Positions 9,600-21,415 of a stretch of DNA of 41,017 nt are shown piece by piece. The position numbers and the translations under genes were made by a program. Position 1 is the stretch's first letter. Each line of letters begins with the position of its first letter. The notes below the pieces were generated by a model. The model did not search any database. It saw only the letters and a program-made list of their open reading frames with translations, and was not told where the DNA came from. Source of the DNA: Isochrysis galbana (Eukaryota; Haptophyta; Isochrysidales; Isochrysidaceae); assembly GCA_018136815.1 (NCBI GenBank), contig CM030932.1:4458270-4499286 (forward strand), given 5' to 3'.

Positions 9600-10079
9600 T
9601 TAGAAGAGCCTCTGCCACCAAGGCTTGGGCTTTAAGATCACGAGCGTCGAGACGTGAGCCTTCTTGTCGCTCAGGTAGCCAATCCTCTCCTCCGTCGCGA
9701 GCGTGCCAATGATGCCTCGCGGGTCGAGCTTGAGCAGCCTCGCCTTGAACGGCGTCCTGCGCGCCCCGCGGCGCTTCCCGACGCGTCGGATGCGCCAGGT
9801 AATAGCGGCATCACTTGTCGGCCGAGTGAACTGTTTCGTCTTCGCGTCAATCAGCCGAGACGAGGAGGAGGAGGGCGGCAGCAGCCCTACGAGCTGGTGG
9901 CCCTTAAGGTAGCTCTCGGGACTGCTCCACTCAGTGACAGAGCCAAGGGGCGGCGGCGAGAATTCTGGTGTGGATGTGCGGCGCGCTGCCTCTGCCCACC
10001 CCGCGAGCGCGCACACCACCGCCAGCCGCAGAGAGAGAGAGAGACGAGAGGAAGAGGGGGAGCAGTTGGCGGAGCCCAT
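9600..10079 (-). CDS. Small protein with signal peptide, unknown function
   Basis: I do not recognise this 159-residue protein. From the ATG at 10079 it starts with a short Ser-rich stretch, then a hydrophobic core (LRLAVVCALAGWAEA) that looks like a cleavable signal peptide. Next come a Pro/Ser-rich segment and a basic C-terminal half (WRIRRVGKRRGARR, LLKLDPRGIIGTL, ending KPKPWWQRLF). An alga could use such a leader as the first part of a plastid import sequence, which is inference. The frame extends further upstream to 10331, but that part is microsatellite translation (CVCVC, ERERE), so the 10079 ATG is preferred. Stop is TAA. Upstream exons cannot be excluded. Confidence 0.45.
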   Translation of the reverse strand: MGSANCSPSSSRLSLSLRLAVVCALAGWAEAARRTSTPEFSPPPLGSVTEWSSPESYLKGHQLVGLLPPSSSSSRLIDAKTKQFTRPTSDAAITWRIRRVGKRRGARRTPFKARLLKLDPRGIIGTLATEERIGYLSDKKAHVSTLVILKPKPWWQRLF

Positions 10080-10122
10080 CGCGCGCCACCCACGCGCTCT
10101 CGCGAGATGAGCCACCTCGCCT

Positions 10123-10163
<41 letters not shown>
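10123..10163 (+). repeat. Compound (CT)n(CA)n microsatellite
   Basis: A CT run passes directly into a CA run just upstream of the start of the minus-strand gene at 10079, so it would lie in its 5' leader or promoter. Confidence 0.85.
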
Positions 10164-10165
<2 letters not shown>

Positions 10166-10535
10166 TACATATAAGTACACAGTCACGTATATCACGCATC
10201 TCGCTCCCTCTCTTTCTCTCGTCCCCGCCCTCTCCCCCATCTCGTTTTCTTCTCTCACAGTACTCTACAATTATACTCTCTGCCCTCTCGTGGGGCTCGC
10301 CGCGCCAACAATAGCCCCCGGGCACTGCCACTCATTTTAACCACTAGTTCCCACCTCCCCTGGGTGTCCAAGGCTTCCTTAGGGTCCCCCCCTACCTGCC
10401 CCGCCAACTCCCTCCGCCCTCCGAACGACCCCCTCCCGCCCCACGAAGGGCAATGGCGTCGGTGAGGGACCCCCCTCCCTTTCCCCCGCGCGTGGCGGGC
10501 TATTTTGGGAGATTGAGGCGGGCGCTCACGGGAGG
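10164..10535. other. Pyrimidine-rich spacer
   Basis: This is C- and CT-rich low complexity. It may contain promoter sequence for the minus-strand gene ending at 9600, but I see no distinct TATA or other core element. It also forms the 3' flank of LINE-C. Confidence 0.3.
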
Positions 10536-11060
10536 AAAAAAAAAACTTTTAATGTTCGCGCCACGCGTGCGGCTACTGGGTTAGCTATTGTAGCCACGCC
10601 CAGATCCCTTCCTCTCCCTCACTCCCCGCCTTGCGGCATCTCCCCTCGTGCTCTACATAGGGGCCCAGGTTGTGGGGGGGGCAGGGGCGGGCGGGGTGCA
10701 CCGGCCCTCAGTGGACTTTTCTCGCCTTCCTCCTGTGCCTCTGTGTGGCCCGTTTCTTGTTGATGTTGTGAGGGTTTTGTGTTGTTAATGGGGTATCTCT
10801 CACTCGTGGAGTGCTCGTTTACGTGAGCGGTCTCTTAAGAACGGGGGGGGGGGGGATGTGTCTCGACTTAGGCGCTTAGTCGAGCCTCTCGGCAAGGCCG
10901 ATCGCTTTCGCCACTAGTACGAGGTTGTCGCTCATCCTTAGTCTTCCTTTGTCGTCTTCTGTAAACATAGGGGTGCTGAGCTCCGCTGGCTTTTTAATCT
11001 TAGGTTTTCTACCCTGGGCCGCCGTGCGGGTGCGCATTGGACGGTCCGGCCAGGTTTTCG
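10536..11060 (-). mobile_element. LINE-C, 3'-end fragment
   Basis: This third copy keeps only the 3' UTR and the last 60 or so codons of ORF2. The coding end (10876 upward, ...MRTRTAAQGRKPKIKK...GLAERLD) aligns with LINE-B codon for codon, and the 3' UTR aligns with 3460-3788. It again ends in ten T in element sense (A10, 10536-10545). Homology to LINE-B ends inside caggttttcg at 11060. Confidence 0.85.
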
Positions 11061-11062
11061 CG
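11049..11062 (+). repeat. 14-bp inverted repeat, left arm
   Basis: gccaggttttcgcg is the exact reverse complement of 12178-12191. The first ten bases of the shared core also belong to LINE-C, so chance is possible. Both arms are followed inward by T/A-rich sequence unlike the neighbourhood. Confidence 0.4.
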
Positions 11063-11284
11063 AATTTTTTTTCAAAATTTGGGTCAGCTCGAAGAAAAAA
11101 AATTTTGACCGAAACTTGGGCGCGAAGCCAAGGGATCAAGCGCGAAATTTGGGGTCACGGGGCGGGGCGCTGGCGCGCTGGGTGGGGGCGCCGGCGCGGG
11201 AGAGTGCAGGGGGTGGGGCGGCGTGAGGGCTGGGGCTGGGGGTGGAGGGGCGAGACGAAAGGGGGGGTGTCCGCCGCGGAGAGT

Positions 11285-11782
11285 ATGAGCAGGAGCATGC
11301 GCAAGCGGCCTCGAGTCGTCGTCGACGACTCGAACGACGAGGACTGCGACGAGGACGAGGACGACCATGTGACGAGTAAAGACTCGAACGACTCGGACTC
11401 GGACGACTTGCTGGAGGTCTCTGTGCGTGCGGCAAGGGAGGATGGGCAGGAGCAGGCGGACAGCACGACGAGGGAGGATCGAGCACGGCGTAGCCGTGCG
11501 CGAGGCGGCACTGCACCTGACACAGCCCCAGAATCCCCCTCCACCGCAACAGGCATTCCGTTTGCAGTGGGGCAAGCCGTCTTGCACTCCTCGTTGGGCG
11601 AGTGTGTGGTGGTGGAGGCAGCACGTGAACACGACGGCAGGGTGCGCGTGCGATGGGAAACGAAAAGGGGCAGTGGTCCTGCTGCCGAGCTGCGCACCAA
11701 CTTTCGATGGGTGGTGCCGACGTCGCTGGCAAAGATAGGTTTGCGGCGCTCTCCGCGGCTTTCCCCGTTTGATGTACGGTGA
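11285..11782 (+). CDS. Acidic nuclear-type protein with possible SH3/Tudor-like domain
   Basis: This is a 165-residue frame with an ATG at 11285. It opens with a basic patch (MRKRPRVVV) that could act as a nuclear localisation signal. A strongly acidic Asp/Ser stretch follows (about residues 15-42), then a charged linker. A compact segment from about residue 91 (FAVGQAVLHSSLGE...DGRVRVRWE) has the spacing of a small SH3-like beta barrel such as Tudor. The fold assignment is inference from pattern only. It ends LSPFDVR at a TGA. The gene sits between LINE-C and repeat family member C and is bracketed by a 14-bp inverted repeat (11049 and 12178). It could be an exon of something larger. Confidence 0.4.
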   Translation: MSRSMRKRPRVVVDDSNDEDCDEDEDDHVTSKDSNDSDSDDLLEVSVRAAREDGQEQADSTTREDRARRSRARGGTAPDTAPESPSTATGIPFAVGQAVLHSSLGECVVVEAAREHDGRVRVRWETKRGSGPAAELRTNFRWVVPTSLAKIGLRRSPRLSPFDVR

Positions 11783-12177
11783 CCAGCAGTCGGGTGTGTT
11801 GTCAGACCACCTGCAGGCCTCGTTGATGAGCCGCTTCAATAAGCGGGTAGTGGGTTGATCGGTTGACGAGCGCGATCGTTTTGGTAGTTTCTGTGTGCGC
11901 TCTTGATACGTTAGCGTTAATTGTGTTGCCTAACTAACTGTTGTTTGCATGCCTGAACTCTGAACTCTATACTCTATCTATTAATCATACTAGCATACTA
12001 TGGCACACGCGCGCGTAACGCGTAACACCTCGCTCGTTGCCGGTGGTGGCCGGTGGCCGACCCGGTGGGGCTCGCTCGAACCTCGAAAAACAAAAATTTT
12101 GCGAAAATTAGGGCAAACCTGTCCGAAAATCAGTGCAAAAACACCGAAATTTCCGAAAGATTTTTGGGTAGGTCCGA

Positions 12178-12191
12178 CGCGAAAACCTGGC
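12178..12191 (+). repeat. 14-bp inverted repeat, right arm
   Basis: cgcgaaaacctggc is the reverse complement of 11049-11062. The preceding 100 bp are rich in gaaaatt/aaattt motifs, as is the sequence inside the left arm. Confidence 0.4.
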
Positions 12192-12199
12192 TGGGGCCA

Positions 12200-12445
12200 A
12201 TGTGGAGAGAGAGGGGGGCTCGTGCCCCCCCATGGGCGAACCAAGTATGAACTTAGTTCCCGTGCAGCAGCTCCATATCGCGGTGGTGCCCATGAGGCAA
12301 CCACCGCGGCTTGGGCGAGGGGCGAGGCAGAGCGCCATCGCCGATCGCATCGCCAATCGTATATCGCCGGATAAGATTCTTACTACATTCACGCGCACGC
12401 ACATTCACACAAACGCACGCGAAACTAATAGTAACAAAGTAAGAG
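12200..12445 (+). repeat. Interspersed repeat, hairpin family member C
   Basis: 12203-12259 is the inverted counterpart of 23851-23908 (the ccatgggcgaac...aacttagtt block). 12265-12440 resembles 7660-7840 in direct orientation. 12270-12350 is the inverted counterpart of 19071-19141. It therefore combines blocks also seen in elements A, D and E. No coding frame is common to the copies. Confidence 0.6.
12279..12308 (+). other. Hairpin, repeat family member C
   Basis: cgcggtggt pairs with accaccgcg and gcc with ggc around catga, with one bulged A. Compared with member A (7675-7704), both sides of the stem have changed together while pairing is kept. Confidence 0.6.
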
Positions 12446-12556
12446 CGCGCGGGGAAATTTCTGTGCCGCAAGAATGCCCCGCGCGGACTCGAAACGGCCG
12501 CGAGGGAGAAGTGAGAAGCAGAGACCTCAGTATAAACATACAGAGGTTAGAATGAG

Positions 12557-12645
12557 CATCCACGATGCATGAGATGGATGTATCCATGATAGATATGCGA
12601 TATGCATCTATGATGCACATATCATGGATGTATCCATGATACCGC
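12557..12645 (+). repeat. Palindromic minisatellite of atgcat/atggatg units
   Basis: Short units such as atggatgtatccatgata and gatatgcatc recur in direct and inverted orientation, so the region can fold in several alternative hairpins. The block atggatgtatccatgata occurs twice, about 50 bp apart. Confidence 0.7.
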
Positions 12646-12875
12646 GGAGGCGCTCTCCCAGAACAGAGGGGAGGGACCGCCAGAGTGCCATCGGAAGGGC
12701 TCCGCCCGCGGCCAGCGTGAAGCTCCAAGTGTGAATTGGACCAACGTGAGTTCGTGCTGCTGTGGGTGAGGGTGTGGCGGTCCTCCCCCCCACTGTGAAG
12801 AGATCGGGCCGTGAATGAAAGAAGCTCCGAGTCTGTGGGGGACACACCCCAATCGGTCTCTCGGCGGGTCGTCTC

Positions 12876-12950
12876 CCTTTCTCTCTCTCTTCTCTCTCTC
12901 TTCTCTCTCTCTTCTTTCTCTCTTCTCTCTCTCTTCTTTCTCTCTTCTCG

Positions 12951-12993
<43 letters not shown>

Positions 12994-13080
12994 CCTCCCT
13001 CTCTCTCTCTCTCTCTGGCTCTCCCTCGGCCCTCTCTCCCTCCCTCCCTCTTCCCTCCCCCCCCACTTTCCCCTCGCCCT
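12876..13080 (+). repeat. Homopyrimidine (CT)n tract before INTS11
   Basis: About 200 bp are almost entirely C and T, with ctctcttct-type units passing into pure (CT)n and then ccct blocks. The tract ends a few bases before the INTS11 start codon, so it would form the 5' leader or core promoter. Any influence on expression is inference. Confidence 0.8.
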
Positions 13081-13087
13081 TTCCCAC

Positions 13088-17375
<4,288 letters not shown>

Positions 17376-18430
17376 GACGGCGACGAAGCGTCGGTGCTTG
17401 GTGGGCGCTTGCTTTGCGGACTTGTAGCTCACACGAGGTGAAGCGACGACGGCACGATGGGCTGCGTCACGAGTTGGATGGCGGTTGCTCACACACGTTT
17501 CACCCAAAGCGCCCCGGCTGCGCTGCGCTGCCCCCCAATCGCGGACCCGCTCTCCCCATCGCACCCTCATCAACTTCTCTCTTCTACGACGCCCCTCCAG
17601 CTCCCGAGCCCGGCACCCCACCTCCCCCGCCTGCCACCGCTCTTCTACGCGGCCCGGTCGTCCATCCTCGCCTTCCGGCATGCTATCGTCGCCCAGCACC
17701 CCTCGCTCGTTCTCTGTCGTGTTGGGCTGTAATACGTGACCTCCCTCGAGCTGTCACTAGGTGTACTTCGCTACGATCTTACGAACTTTTCGCGGTCGGT
17801 CGGTCGGTCAGTCCCCCTTTGTTCTCTTCCCTTTCACTCCCAATCTGCGAATCTGATTTTATTTCAGTTGCGCATCCTCCGCTTTTTGTGAAGTAATAAT
17901 ATCTCTTCAGGGCGTATGGGTTCACGTTAACACGCCCTTGAGGGCCTATTACAGCAGCTTGGGCAAGGTGTTAACCCATCTGGCCTCCTACAAGTGTTGA
18001 CGCAAGGCACGACAAGTGTTGACACAGTGTTGTTGACGCACTTTCACTTGTCATTGCTGCGGTTGCTGCTTGCTTTGGCCGGCAGCGCGGCAGCGCGCGC
18101 GAGGGAATGCGCGGTCAAATTACGAAATCGCCTATCGAGCGAGCGAGCGAGCGCCGCCTCATCGCAGGTGCGTATGCGCCGTTCGCCATCTGTTGTCTGG
18201 TTGCTGGTTGCTCATCAATTGTATGATGGCACCATTCACTACCTCCCCAAACCATCTTCTCCCTCACCATTGTGGTGTTTGGAGTGTTAAGATTGTTTGG
18301 CCTCATGTGATCTCATCTTTCCTCCGTTGGTGGTCGATATCCCGCATCCCGCTGGCCGGGTCGACCGGTGACCAGGGGACCCACCGACGCAGGAAAATGG
18401 GCTACTACCTCATCGACATCCTCGCCACTA
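17376..18430. other. INTS11 3' flank and intergenic sequence
   Basis: No gene is supported. The frames at 17414-17896 and 18070-18825 show no motif and run through repeats. Minor features are three partial caagtgttgac units around 17991-18035 and a (cgag)n run near 18137. The INTS11 3' UTR probably lies in the first few hundred bases, but I see no clear polyadenylation signal. Confidence 0.4.
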
Positions 18431-18655
18431 AAATCGCCCGCTTGGGCGTGGCCCACCTCCCCTTTGGGATGGTGTGGTCCTGTTTGCCTTGCGCCCTTCA
18501 TTGCGCAATGGATCTAAATCGCCCACTTGGCACGTGGGCGTGGCCCACCTCCCCTCTGGGATGGTGTGGTCCTGTTTGCCTTGCGCCATTGCGCAATGGA
18601 TCAAATCGCCCACTGGGCGTGGCCCACCTCCCCATTGGGGAACATGGTGTGGTCT
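18431..18655 (+). repeat. Tandem repeat, three units of about 86 bp
   Basis: Units start with aaatcgccc at 18431, 18516 and 18603. Each contains gcgtggcccacctccc, atggtgtggtc and (in the first two) ttgcgcaatggat. The third unit is truncated and diverged after atggtgtggtc. Confidence 0.85.
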
Positions 18656-18840
18656 TTCTTTTCCACGCCGCTCGCTCGATTGTTTGCTCGGTCGATCTTC
18701 TTCTCTTGAGTTATCCTTTCTTTCGATTTAGGAGGCGGAATGAGAGACGAGAGAGTCGACTGGGTTTGTCCGTTTGTTTGTTTGTAAGCGTCATCGTCAT
18801 ACGTCATACCCCGTACTCCGCTTAGGACTTAGGAGGGGGT

Positions 18841-19060
18841 GTCACGGATGGTTTTGCGTGGTGTGCACCCTAGAACTTATATTGCGATGAGGAGGTGGAG
18901 AGGGCCGCGTGAGTCGAGCCGTGATCCCTCCCCTTCTCTCCTTGTTCGCTTGTGTGAGTCTCCCACGCAATCCCCCCGTGTGTGCGTTTGATTTGTGAGC
19001 GATACTGTTAGTGTGCCCTGTGCGTTCAGTGGCCCCCTTTGGTATCTTTTAACGTTTGAG
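18841..19060 (+). repeat. Dispersed repeat R2, copy 2
   Basis: This is the same-orientation partner of 318-545, with shared blocks in the same order and several small indels. It is followed immediately by hairpin family member D. Confidence 0.7.
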
Positions 19061-19070
19061 ATTACTCTGG

Positions 19071-19141
19071 CGATGCGTTCGGCGATGGCGCTCTGCCTCG
19101 CACAAGCCGCGATGGTTGCCGCATGGGCACCAGCGCGATAC
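19071..19141 (-). repeat. Hairpin family member D
   Basis: Read on the minus strand it matches 12270-12350 (catcgccgaacgcatcgcc, gcagagcgccatcgc). Its hairpin spans 19108-19137: cgcgatggt against accagcgcg (one mismatch) and gcc against ggc. Confidence 0.6.
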
Positions 19142-19564
19142 TAGTTAGTAACAGTAACACTCACTATCACTATATCTATATACGCTATGACTAATGACTA
19201 TGACTATCGTGCCTATCTACCGCGGCGACGGGCGACGGGCGCATTTCTACATATTTTCTACATATTTGGATGAGAGCCTCGCATATAAACGACATATCGT
19301 GACGACATATTTGGGCACTTTTTTCTACATATTATGGCCTACCCCTATCCTTAGTCCTAGTCCTACATGGGAGATACGGGCCATCGGCCCCCCAGATACG
19401 GTAGATACGGCTGTATCTGGGTCAACTCCCAGATACGGCCAGATACAGTGCTAGATACAAATACAGTCCAAATACCGGGGGGGGGGGTTACGGAGGCGCG
19501 GCGCGCGCGCAGGAGGCCGCGCAGCCCAGTGATGGTGAATCAGTTCGTCAGCTGACACCAACTT

Positions 19565-19908
19565 CGAGCTAACACTGACATCTGACATCAGTAGCTGATG
19601 TCAGCTGATGAGGTCCATCAGCTGACATCACCTCAAACAGCAGAATATCAGCATATCAGCTGATATCAGTCATCACCTGTGTCTTTGCTGCAAATGTAAA
19701 TACGACAAATCGCCTTTCTCTTGCGATAACGGGCCCCAAGCGGCTCAGGTGACTACTACCTTGCGTTGAGTGGTCCTGGATACGAGTTCGAACCCCAAAT
19801 GGATTCGTTTTGTGCATTTTTTCTTTGGCTGTAGAAAGTGAAGGGGACTGCATGTTTTGTTTTCTCCCCGCTCCAAGCTACTGATAACTGACATTAGTTG
19901 TCAGCTCG
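19565..19908. mobile_element. MITE-like element with inverted ends of about 33 bp
   Basis: The left end (19565-19601, cgagct...gtcagtagct type) and right end (19876-19908, agctactgataactgac...cagctcg) are inverted copies with a few changes. The left third also contains overlapping cagctgatgtcag palindromes. The interior carries a tRNA-like promoter pair (19742-19790). Length and lack of coding fit a MITE. Confidence 0.5.
19742..19792 (+). other. tRNA-like box A / box B pair
   Basis: ggctcaggtg followed about 45 bp later by gagttcgaaccc resembles the internal Pol III promoter of tRNA genes. The T-stem does not pair properly and I cannot fold an acceptor stem, so this is not called a tRNA gene. 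A tRNA-derived relic is the simplest reading. Confidence 0.3.
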
Positions 19909-19924
19909 AGGTGAACTGATACTA

Positions 19925-19985
19925 CGCGCAAAACGCCTATTTTAACGCGCAAAACGCAAAACGCAAAACGCCTATTTTAATAGTA
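19925..19985 (+). repeat. cgcaaaa / cctattttaa minisatellite
   Basis: The unit gcgcaaaacgcctattttaa occurs at 19925 and again after extra cgcaaaa units, which makes a short irregular tandem array. Confidence 0.7.
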
Positions 19986-20132
19986 GAAGCACAGTTATAA
20001 TGGTAAAATCGTCATTTTAAGCCTAGAAGTGGTGTGTATCCTGGTCTGGGGCTCCCCCAGATACAGTAGATACAGCTGTATCTGGCCCCTCCCCCAGATA
20101 CAGTATCCTGTATCTCCCATCTAGGGTCCTAG

Positions 20133-20240
20133 TCCGGTCCGGCAGAACCAGGCGTCAAGCGCGTGCTTCCGTAACATTTTTCTCGCGTTTAGAGAATTTA
20201 GGATCCACTTAGCCTGGAGGGCTTTAACATGAGTCGGCAT
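20133..20240 (-). mobile_element. Internal LINE fragment, about 105 bp
   Basis: The sequence aligns with LINE-B 5278-5393 in the same orientation (tccagcgcgtgcttcc, tttaggatccatttggc and acatgagtcggc have close counterparts). It has neither the LINE 3' end nor RT motifs. It abuts the right end of the palindromic composite element. Confidence 0.8.
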
Positions 20241-20575
20241 GATCTAAGATGAAATGAGCGTCGCTCTGACACCGTCTCATCCTTTCGTCTACGTGTCGTT
20301 AGTCGTTAGTTAGCTCATGCTACAAGTCATCGCGTTCTCGCTACTGTCCTATCTATCGCGATCCTACGGGCAAAGCTCGGCCGGCCCCACATCGAACAAC
20401 AAAAGATAGTACTACTAAAATAGACAGCGCTTGATTCGTTAGACTCATGACTTAGTTAGGCCTTTCTCGTCGAGGAGCGAGGAGCAGGTAGGAATTCGAA
20501 TGGAAGAAAGCTTTCTTTACGAGTACAATACCGAGACTTCACAGGACCTTCACGACGTCGCGATGCGCGGCGCCT
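20241..20575. other. Spacer with no supported feature
   Basis: This is short AT-moderate sequence between the LINE fragment and the low-complexity block. I see no gene, RNA or repeat in it. Confidence 0.4.
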
Positions 20576-20760
20576 CCGCTCTCTGCGCTCTCCCCGCTCT
20601 CTGCGCTCTCCCCGCTCTCTGCGCCCTCGTGGCTCTCTACCCTCCCTTCCCTCCCTCCCCCCCCTCTCCATTCTCTCCACTCTCCACTCTTAACCCTCTC
20701 TCCTCTCTCTCCTCCTCTCTCCCCTCTCTCTCCTCTCTCTCCGCTCCGCCTCCCTCGGCT
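20576..20760 (+). repeat. CT-rich minisatellite block
   Basis: Three 18-bp units of ccgctctctgcgctctcc type are followed by ccctc and ctctcct runs. Open frames on both strands across this block are translations of the repeat. Confidence 0.8.
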
Positions 20761-20917
20761 GTGCGTGGCGACGTTCGGAGCGGGACGGCACTGCTCTTCC
20801 AACGCTTATCGACAGCGGCGGGCGGCGGGCGAGTCGTGGGGGGAGGGGGAGAGAGCGGAAGTGGGAGGGAGGATAGAGGAGAAGGAGATAGCGGGAGATG
20901 GGGAGGGAGAGAAGTAG

Positions 20918-21017
20918 NNNNNNNNNNNNNNNNNNNNNNNNNNNNNNNNNNNNNNNNNNNNNNNNNNNNNNNNNNNNNNNNNNNNNNNNNNNNNNNNNNN
21001 NNNNNNNNNNNNNNNNN
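20918..21017. other. Assembly gap of exactly 100 N
   Basis: One hundred N lie between two GA-rich low-complexity flanks. A round length indicates a placeholder, so the true distance is unknown. Upstream exons or the promoter of the GT90 gene could be affected. Confidence 0.98.
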
Positions 21018-21415
21018 GGAGAGGGACGGATGGTGGGAGAGAGGGGGGGTGGGTAGCAGGGGGTGAGAGTGCAGGTGGAGGTGAAGGCGCAGGCCTAGCA
21101 TGGCATGCGAAGGGGGCGGTGGAGCAGGGCGTGTCGACGTCAAGATCCCCGGCGCAAAGGAGCTTGAATGAGCGAGTGGAGTGGAGAGAGAGAGGAAGTT
21201 TGGGCGAGGAAGGGGGAGAGAAAGGGGAAGAGGCCGGCGGGAGCGCGGAAAAGCAGGAATCAGATCTCCAGGCAACGGGCCACAAGACGGAAAGAGAGGA
21301 AAGAGGACAAGTGAGAGGTAGACAATCGCGAGCGACGAGTGCAAGGGGAGGAGGAGCATCGTCGTACGATAGGAGTGCGAGACGGCTGAGCTCGCTGCTT
21401 TCTTACGGAGGGCAT

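Larger units (their letters stand above)
19352..20130. mobile_element. Palindromic composite element with agatac-type ends
   Basis: The left end (19352-19465) and right end (20046-20130) are imperfect inverted copies. Each reads inward from tagtcc...tgggagatac to clusters of agatac(a/g) around gctgtatctgg. The core contains a smaller inverted-repeat element (19565-19908) and a short minisatellite (19925-19985). No transposase frame is present. The structure fits a non-autonomous DNA element that was itself a target for another. Confidence 0.55.

Noticed and set aside
18431..18655. A CRISPR-like array
   Set aside because: Three adjacent 86-bp units without spacers in eukaryotic DNA form an ordinary tandem repeat.
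19742..19792. A functional tRNA gene
   Set aside because: Box-like motifs are present, but the T-stem and acceptor stem do not pair and the anticodon loop is too long.
20500..21066. A protein spanning the N gap
   Set aside because: Both flanks are CT/GA low complexity and 100 unknown bases cannot be read through.
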